A stretch of DNA of 64,000 bases from Kribbella antibiotica (GTDB lineage Bacteria; Actinomycetota; Actinomycetes; Propionibacteriales; Kribbellaceae), in assembly GCF_004349055.1 (NCBI RefSeq), contig NZ_SMKX01000007.1, positions 57,251 to 121,250 of the forward strand, written 5' to 3'. The notes under the pieces were generated by a model, which saw nothing but the letters and a program-made list of their open reading frames with translations, was not told the origin of the DNA and searched no databases. This document shows, in pieces, positions 60,511-64,000 of this stretch; positions within the stretch are counted from its first letter, which is position 1, and each line of letters begins with the position of its first letter. The position numbers and the translations under genes were made by a program.

Positions 60511-61689
60511 TCAGCGCGAGCCCGGCTTCTTCTGGGCGGCCCGGCGCTGCGCGGCAGTCTTTCCCGCGGGCTGGCGCTTGCCGCTCGTTGCCTTCTTGGC
60601 GGCCGGCTGCTTCTTGGCAGCAGCTGCCTGCGGCTTCGGCGCTGCATCCTGCGGAGCCGCCTGACCGTTCGCCGCGGCTGGCTCGCTGCCGACAGGACCG
60701 GTCTTGCGGTCGCTGCGGGACTGGCGCTTCGGCTGCTGGCGCTGCCCCGGACGACGGTCGGTCAGGGTGTCACCCTCGGCATCCGCGCCCACGATGCCCT
60801 CGTCGGTCGGACGGCCGGCGCGCAGGTTGTGCTCACGCTTGCGGGCCTCCATGGCGTCGTACGCCGGAGTGCCGGGGGCCGGGTTGCGGCGGATCACGTA
60901 GAACTGCTGGCCCATCGTCCACAGGTTCGAGACGAACCAGTAGATGAGCACACCGATCGGGAAGTTGAAGCCACCGATCAGGAAGAAGACCGGGAAGACG
61001 TAGAGCATGATCTTCTGCATCTGCGCCGCCTGGCCCTCGAGGGCCTCCTTCGGCATGTTCTTGCGCATCAGCTGCAGCTGCGTGATGAACATCGTGGCGG
61101 TCATCAGGATGATCAGCACGACCGCGACGATCTTGACGTTCGTCGAACCGGGGCCGCTGCCCGCCTTCAGGAAGGTCTGCGAGATCTCCGCACCGAAGAT
61201 CTTCGCGTGCTGCAGCGAGTTGACGTACGGATCCATGATCGAGCTGTGCGTCTTACCCTTCGACGCGTAGTCGAGCACCCGGAACAGGGCCAGGAAGATC
61301 GGCGACTGCAGCAGCAGCGGAAGGCACGAGGAGAACGGGTTGGTGCCCGTGTCCTTGTACAGCTTCATCATTTCCTGACCGAGCTTCTCCCGGTCGTGGC
61401 CGTACTTCTTCTGCAGCTCCTTCATCTTCGGCTGCAGCAGCTGCATGTTCCGGCTGGAGCGGATCTGCCGCACGAACAGCGGGATCAGCAGGGTCCGGAT
61501 GACGATCGTCAGACCCGCGATCGACAGCGCCCACGCCCAGCCACTGTCCTTGTCGAACACCTGGGAGAGCAGCCAGTGCCAACCCACCAGGAGCGCCGAG
61601 ACCGCCCAGTACAGCGGCGTCATGACGGCGTTGAAAACGTCTACGATCCCGTCCCACAAGGCGAATTGGGGGACAATCAGATCAATCAC
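60511..61689 (-). CDS. yidC: Membrane protein insertase YidC
   Basis: A 392-aa Oxa1/YidC family insertase with five membrane helices. Signature features are WALSIAGLTIVIRTLLIPLF with the conserved Arg, MQLLQPKMKELQKKYG, NPFSSCLPLLLQSPIFLALFRVL, and FPVFFLIGGFNFPIGVLIYWFVSNLW. The last ~120 residues are a long basic Lys/Pro/Gln tail that binds ribosomes in related proteins. GTG 61689 begins directly after the yidD stop, so the two are coupled. Confidence 0.94.
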   Translation of the reverse strand: MIDLIVPQFALWDGIVDVFNAVMTPLYWAVSALLVGWHWLLSQVFDKDSGWAWALSIAGLTIVIRTLLIPLFVRQIRSSRNMQLLQPKMKELQKKYGHDREKLGQEMMKLYKDTGTNPFSSCLPLLLQSPIFLALFRVLDYASKGKTHSSIMDPYVNSLQHAKIFGAEISQTFLKAGSGPGSTNVKIVAVVLIILMTATMFITQLQLMRKNMPKEALEGQAAQMQKIMLYVFPVFFLIGGFNFPIGVLIYWFVSNLWTMGQQFYVIRRNPAPGTPAYDAMEARKREHNLRAGRPTDEGIVGADAEGDTLTDRRPGQRQQPKRQSRSDRKTGPVGSEPAAANGQAAPQDAAPKPQAAAAKKQPAAKKATSGKRQPAGKTAAQRRAAQKKPGSR

Positions 61690-62016
61690 TCAAGCACCTC
61701 GCTGCACAGGCCCGGCGTCCGCCGACGGCCCGGGCTGATTGGCGGAGACAGACTCTCCGCGGTGGTCGACATCTGTGGGTGGAACGGGGTCGTAGCCTCC
61801 GGGGTTCCACGGGTGACAGCGGGCGAGTCTCCTCGCCGCCAGCCAGCTACCGCGCACCGCACCGTGGCGCTCGACCGCCTGGAGGGCGTACGCCGAACAA
61901 CTCGGGTAGAACCTGCACACCTGCCCGTACAACGGGCTGATCAGCAGGCGATAAAGCTTGAGGAATCCGATGATCCCACTCTTGACGGGATTTCTTAGTA
62001 CCGACGTCACCTTCAT
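61690..62016 (-). CDS. yidD: Membrane protein insertion efficiency factor YidD
   Basis: A 108-aa YidD. The core [32 protein letters not shown] contains the conserved three cysteines, followed by [18 protein letters not shown]. The C-terminal ~30 residues are a non-conserved hydrophilic tail. It helps YidC insert proteins. The ATG overlaps the rnpA stop by four bases. Confidence 0.94.
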   Translation of the reverse strand: MKVTSVLRNPVKSGIIGFLKLYRLLISPLYGQVCRFYPSCSAYALQAVERHGAVRGSWLAARRLARCHPWNPGGYDPVPPTDVDHRGESVSANQPGPSADAGPVQRGA

Positions 62017-62372
62017 CGGATACCCGACAGCCGGCTCAGCGCGCCGTCGACATCCGTGACCAGTTCGTCGTACGACGCCGAGGCGGCCGACGGAAGGGCA
62101 CGGACGACGATCATGCTGCCGGCCGGGAGATCGGGAAGGCGCGCGGCCATCACGGCGCGCAGACGACGGTGGACCCGGTTCCGGAGAACCGCGTTGCCCA
62201 CCGCCTTGTTCACCACGAATCCGACACGGGCAGGGTCGGACCGGACAGTGTCGTCCGTTCCGGCCCCGGGCAAAAGATGGACCACCACCGCGCGCCGGCC
62301 CGCCCGACGTCCAGCACGGACGGCGCGGCGGAAATCGTCGGACCGGCGTAACCGGTTCGACGCAGGCAACAC
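62013..62372 (-). CDS. rnpA: Ribonuclease P protein component
   Basis: A 119-aa basic protein cofactor of RNase P, which matures tRNA 5' ends. The family block is [25 protein letters not shown] (RNR motif), with the start [19 protein letters not shown] 62372 is chosen because the fold starts right after and gives the usual 120 residues; the open frame extends upstream into the rpmH side. It lies 25 bases past the rpmH stop. Confidence 0.92.
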   Translation of the reverse strand: MLPASNRLRRSDDFRRAVRAGRRAGRRAVVVHLLPGAGTDDTVRSDPARVGFVVNKAVGNAVLRNRVHRRLRAVMAARLPDLPAGSMIVVRALPSAASASYDELVTDVDGALSRLSGIR

Positions 62373-62397
62373 GGGGTGGTCACCGACGAAGGGTCGC

Positions 62398-62535
62398 TCA
62401 GGCCGCGAGGCGCTGACGGCCCTTGTTACGGCGGGCCGCGATGATGGCGCGCCCCGCACGGGTACGCATCCGAAGACGGAAGCCGTGCTTCTTGTGCCGG
62501 CGACGGTTGTTCGGCTGGAACGTCCGCTTGCTCAC
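62398..62535 (-). CDS. rpmH: 50S ribosomal protein L34
   Basis: A 45-aa L34: [20 protein letters not shown], then [21 protein letters not shown]. Nearly every residue is as expected for actinobacteria. GTG 62535 is the start. It heads the leftward operon rpmH-rnpA-yidD-yidC. No clear terminator separates it from rnpA. Confidence 0.97.
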   Translation of the reverse strand: MSKRTFQPNNRRRHKKHGFRLRMRTRAGRAIIAARRNKGRQRLAA

Positions 62536-63105
62536 TGGAATGACTCCGGTTACTCGAGAACTCGATGGTCGGCAGCTCCAGGAATCAGAACTGCCGCTGA
62601 TGCGGTCCTGCACGCCATCGAGATCCTGAAGGTCCCGCCGGGAGCGCAGCACGAAAGGGCCGGTTCAACACCGACCGATCCACGGTACGTGGACGCCTGT
62701 GGACAGGTCAAACCAGGTATCCCCAGAATTATCCACAGGCCCTGTGGACAGAATAGTGGATGACGGCCGAAATCCCATCCTGCCGGACAGTGATCAGACT
62801 GATCACCAATCGCAACCACGCACCACGACTACGCTCCGGCGTCTACCCGACACGCCGCAAGTTGCCCCCAATTTGAGCTCCATAGCCTGTGGATGACGGC
62901 TTGAAGCAGCGTGGGCAGACTTGTTAGCGTCAGCCCCTCACACCAGAGGTCCCGCCGCCCGCATCGGTAACCAACCCGATCCAGCCGTCGTTCACAACTG
63001 TGGACAACCGTGTGGACAATGCGGTGTCGGGTCCAAGGTCGCGTCACCGGATGAGCAGTCCGGAGGGCACCGGCCGCCGCAGCGATGGAATTCGGGGAGC
63101 AACGC
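62536..63105. other. rpmH upstream region with DnaA boxes
   Basis: The 570-bp spacer between divergent rpmH and the right-edge frame. It holds several DnaA boxes (separately listed). The region has no supported gene. It may be the replication origin or the dnaA promoter region. In most actinobacteria the main oriC lies beyond dnaA, so this could be the regulatory part only. Confidence 0.55.
62698..63019. other. DnaA-box cluster
   Basis: Perfect boxes: TTATCCACA at 62729-62737 on the plus strand, TTGTCCACA at 62999-63007 and 63011-63019 on the minus strand. One-mismatch boxes (CTGTCCACA) lie at 62698-62706 and 62743-62751 on the minus strand, with a weaker TCATCCACA at 62888-62896. Actinobacterial DnaA prefers TT(G/A)TCCACA. 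Twelve-base spacing of the last pair (starts 62999 and 63011) allows cooperative binding. Confidence 0.75.
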
Positions 63106-64000
63106 GTGGTCGAGGACCATACCGCCGGTACTGAGTACACGGCGGCGGACTACACCGCAGTGGAGAAGTCTGAGGAGAAGCACCGGCACGACGGCGAACC
63201 GCCGCTGAACCGGTACACCCTCAACTCCGACGAACAACCCGGTACGACGAGCGCCGACCTGCGCCCGGAGCCGGCGACCGACTTCCGCTCCGAAGTCCCC
63301 CCGGCTCCGACTCCGGACCAGCTCGACTTCCTGGTCCCGCCGCCGACCCCGCGCCGGCCCCAGCCGGAGCCCCGGACCGAGAACCACCTCAGCCCTTCAC
63401 TGCCGATCCCGATGCCCGAGCCGCTGGCCCCGCGCGAGCGGCCCGCGGCCGAGTACCGGCCTGAGCAGCCGATCGCCGAGCAGCCGAACCCCAGGCCGCA
63501 GCCCCCTCAGCCGCCGGCCAGTACGTCGTACTTCAGTCCTGCTCCGCCTGTCGCTGGTTCGAGCTGGCGCACGGATCAGACGACCAGCTGGAACAGCGCG
63601 CAGCACCACCCCGAGCACGATCCCGTTGGCGACGAGCAGCCGTCGTACGGCCATCGCACGACCGAGTACAGCACCGAGCGTGCGCCCGAGCGGCCCATCG
63701 AGCAGCCGGTGCAGCCGCGCCCGGAGGAGATCGTCGAGCTCCCCGCGCCGCAAGCAGCAGAGGTGCCGGTTGAGCGAGCGCCTGAGCCGTCGATCGAGCC
63801 GGCGCCCGAGCAGACAGCGAGTGCGACACCTGTCCCGACACCGAACCCAGTCCCCGGCTGGGTGATCAGCGGTGGACCGGCCTCCGGGCCGATGCGGAAC
63901 GAGGGTGATGGACGGGCAGATGCTGACAGCCCGACCGCAATCAACCCCAGCCCGGCCAACCCCAGCTCGCAGGTCCCGAGCGCACCCTCCCCCGCCGAGC
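63106..64000 (+). CDS. Proline-rich protein in the dnaA position (3' truncated)
   Basis: An open frame of at least 298 codons from GTG 63106 (GGGGAG six bases upstream; an in-frame ATG at 63085 lacks a site) to the window edge. The protein is disordered, rich in Pro, Glu and Ala, beginning VEDHTAGTEYTAADYTAVE, with repeated PE/EQP segments. By position it should be dnaA, but the usual DnaA domain I fold is not visible at the N-terminus. It could be DnaA with a replaced or displaced domain I, a ParA-like protein with a Pro-rich front, or another gene before dnaA. Confidence 0.65.
   Translation, partial: MVEDHTAGTEYTAADYTAVEKSEEKHRHDGEPPLNRYTLNSDEQPGTTSADLRPEPATDFRSEVPPAPTPDQLDFLVPPPTPRRPQPEPRTENHLSPSLPIPMPEPLAPRERPAAEYRPEQPIAEQPNPRPQPPQPPASTSYFSPAPPVAGSSWRTDQTTSWNSAQHHPEHDPVGDEQPSYGHRTTEYSTERAPERPIEQPVQPRPEEIVELPAPQAAEVPVERAPEPSIEPAPEQTASATPVPTPNPVPGWVISGGPASGPMRNEGDGRADADSPTAINPSPANPSSQVPSAPSPAE

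Noticed and set aside
62921..63208. 95-codon plus-strand frame over the DnaA boxes
   Set aside because: It crosses the box region and the start of the longer proline-rich frame, and its residue content is not protein-like.
1..64000. tRNA, rRNA and insertion sequences
   Set aside because: No cloverleaf with a GTTCGA-type T-loop, no rRNA segment and no transposase motif was seen on either strand by eye; a covariance-model scan was not possible here.

Overview
The window is high-GC actinomycete DNA. The gene order cca / DUF6049 / murJ / pseudokinase / sigM / anti-sigma / trxB / trxA / cwlM and then parB, parA, rsmG, jag, yidC, yidD, rnpA, rpmH is the classic origin-proximal block of Actinobacteria, so the right end lies next to the replication origin. 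Perfect parS sites and DnaA boxes agree with this. GH30, LLM (F420-type) and DUF6049 genes, GTG starts and many leaderless starts suggest the Kribbella/Nocardioides side of the phylum; the genus is an inference. No tRNA, rRNA, CRISPR array or intact insertion sequence was seen.

Layout. 1-5.3 kb: 3' part of a DUF222/HNH gene, an M20D amidohydrolase, and two tandem secreted zinc metalloproteases. 5.5-8.8 kb: YCII protein, alcohol dehydrogenase, thioesterase, MFS transporter. 8.7-15.8 kb: a MacB-like export module (permease, ATPase, adaptor, lipoprotein) facing an OmpR/histidine-kinase pair, with phased 11-bp repeats between the two. 16-17.4 kb: an orphan DndB-family gene behind three CTCGAG palindromes spaced exactly 21 bp and a strong leader hairpin. 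17.5-26 kb: YjbR/MmcQ protein, a membrane-anchored protein, then an oxidoreductase/phosphotransferase/acyl-CoA dehydrogenase operon (probably acyl-CoA catabolism) with a divergent TetR, and an M81 peptidase. 26-27 kb: gene-free segment bounded by a ~177-bp inverted repeat. 27-34 kb: LacI regulator with a secreted GH30 glycosidase, PhoD phosphatase, GNAT, a YgjV-like membrane protein and a class IV aminotransferase.

33.5-45 kb: the cell-envelope and redox block: cca, DUF6049, MurJ, a separate pseudokinase, SigM and its anti-sigma factor, thioredoxin reductase/thioredoxin behind an exact SigR-type promoter, and CwlM. 45-47.3 kb: an accessory regulatory module (two small minus-strand genes; a 68-aa protein, DUF6879 and XRE/DUF5753 on the plus strand). 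47.6-54.6 kb: secreted propeller protein, PadR, HAAS and DUF2784 membrane proteins, GNAT, aminotransferase, a Ddl-type ligase, SURF1, DUF3817. 54.6-55.4 kb: a methyltransferase broken by a frameshift. 55.4-56.2 kb: gene-poor gap with small repeats. 56.2-62.5 kb: the chromosome-partition, membrane-insertion and ribosome block, read leftward. 62.5-64 kb: DnaA-box region, then a long proline-rich open frame running off the right edge where dnaA would be expected.

Many genes look leaderless: a TANNNT -10 element ends 6-8 bases before the start codon, and three divergent pairs share spacers of only 24-28 bp. The least familiar features are the DndB orphan with its phased operator array, the inverted-repeat segment at 26.1-27.0 kb, two families of small intergenic repeats, and parS sites built into coding sequence.
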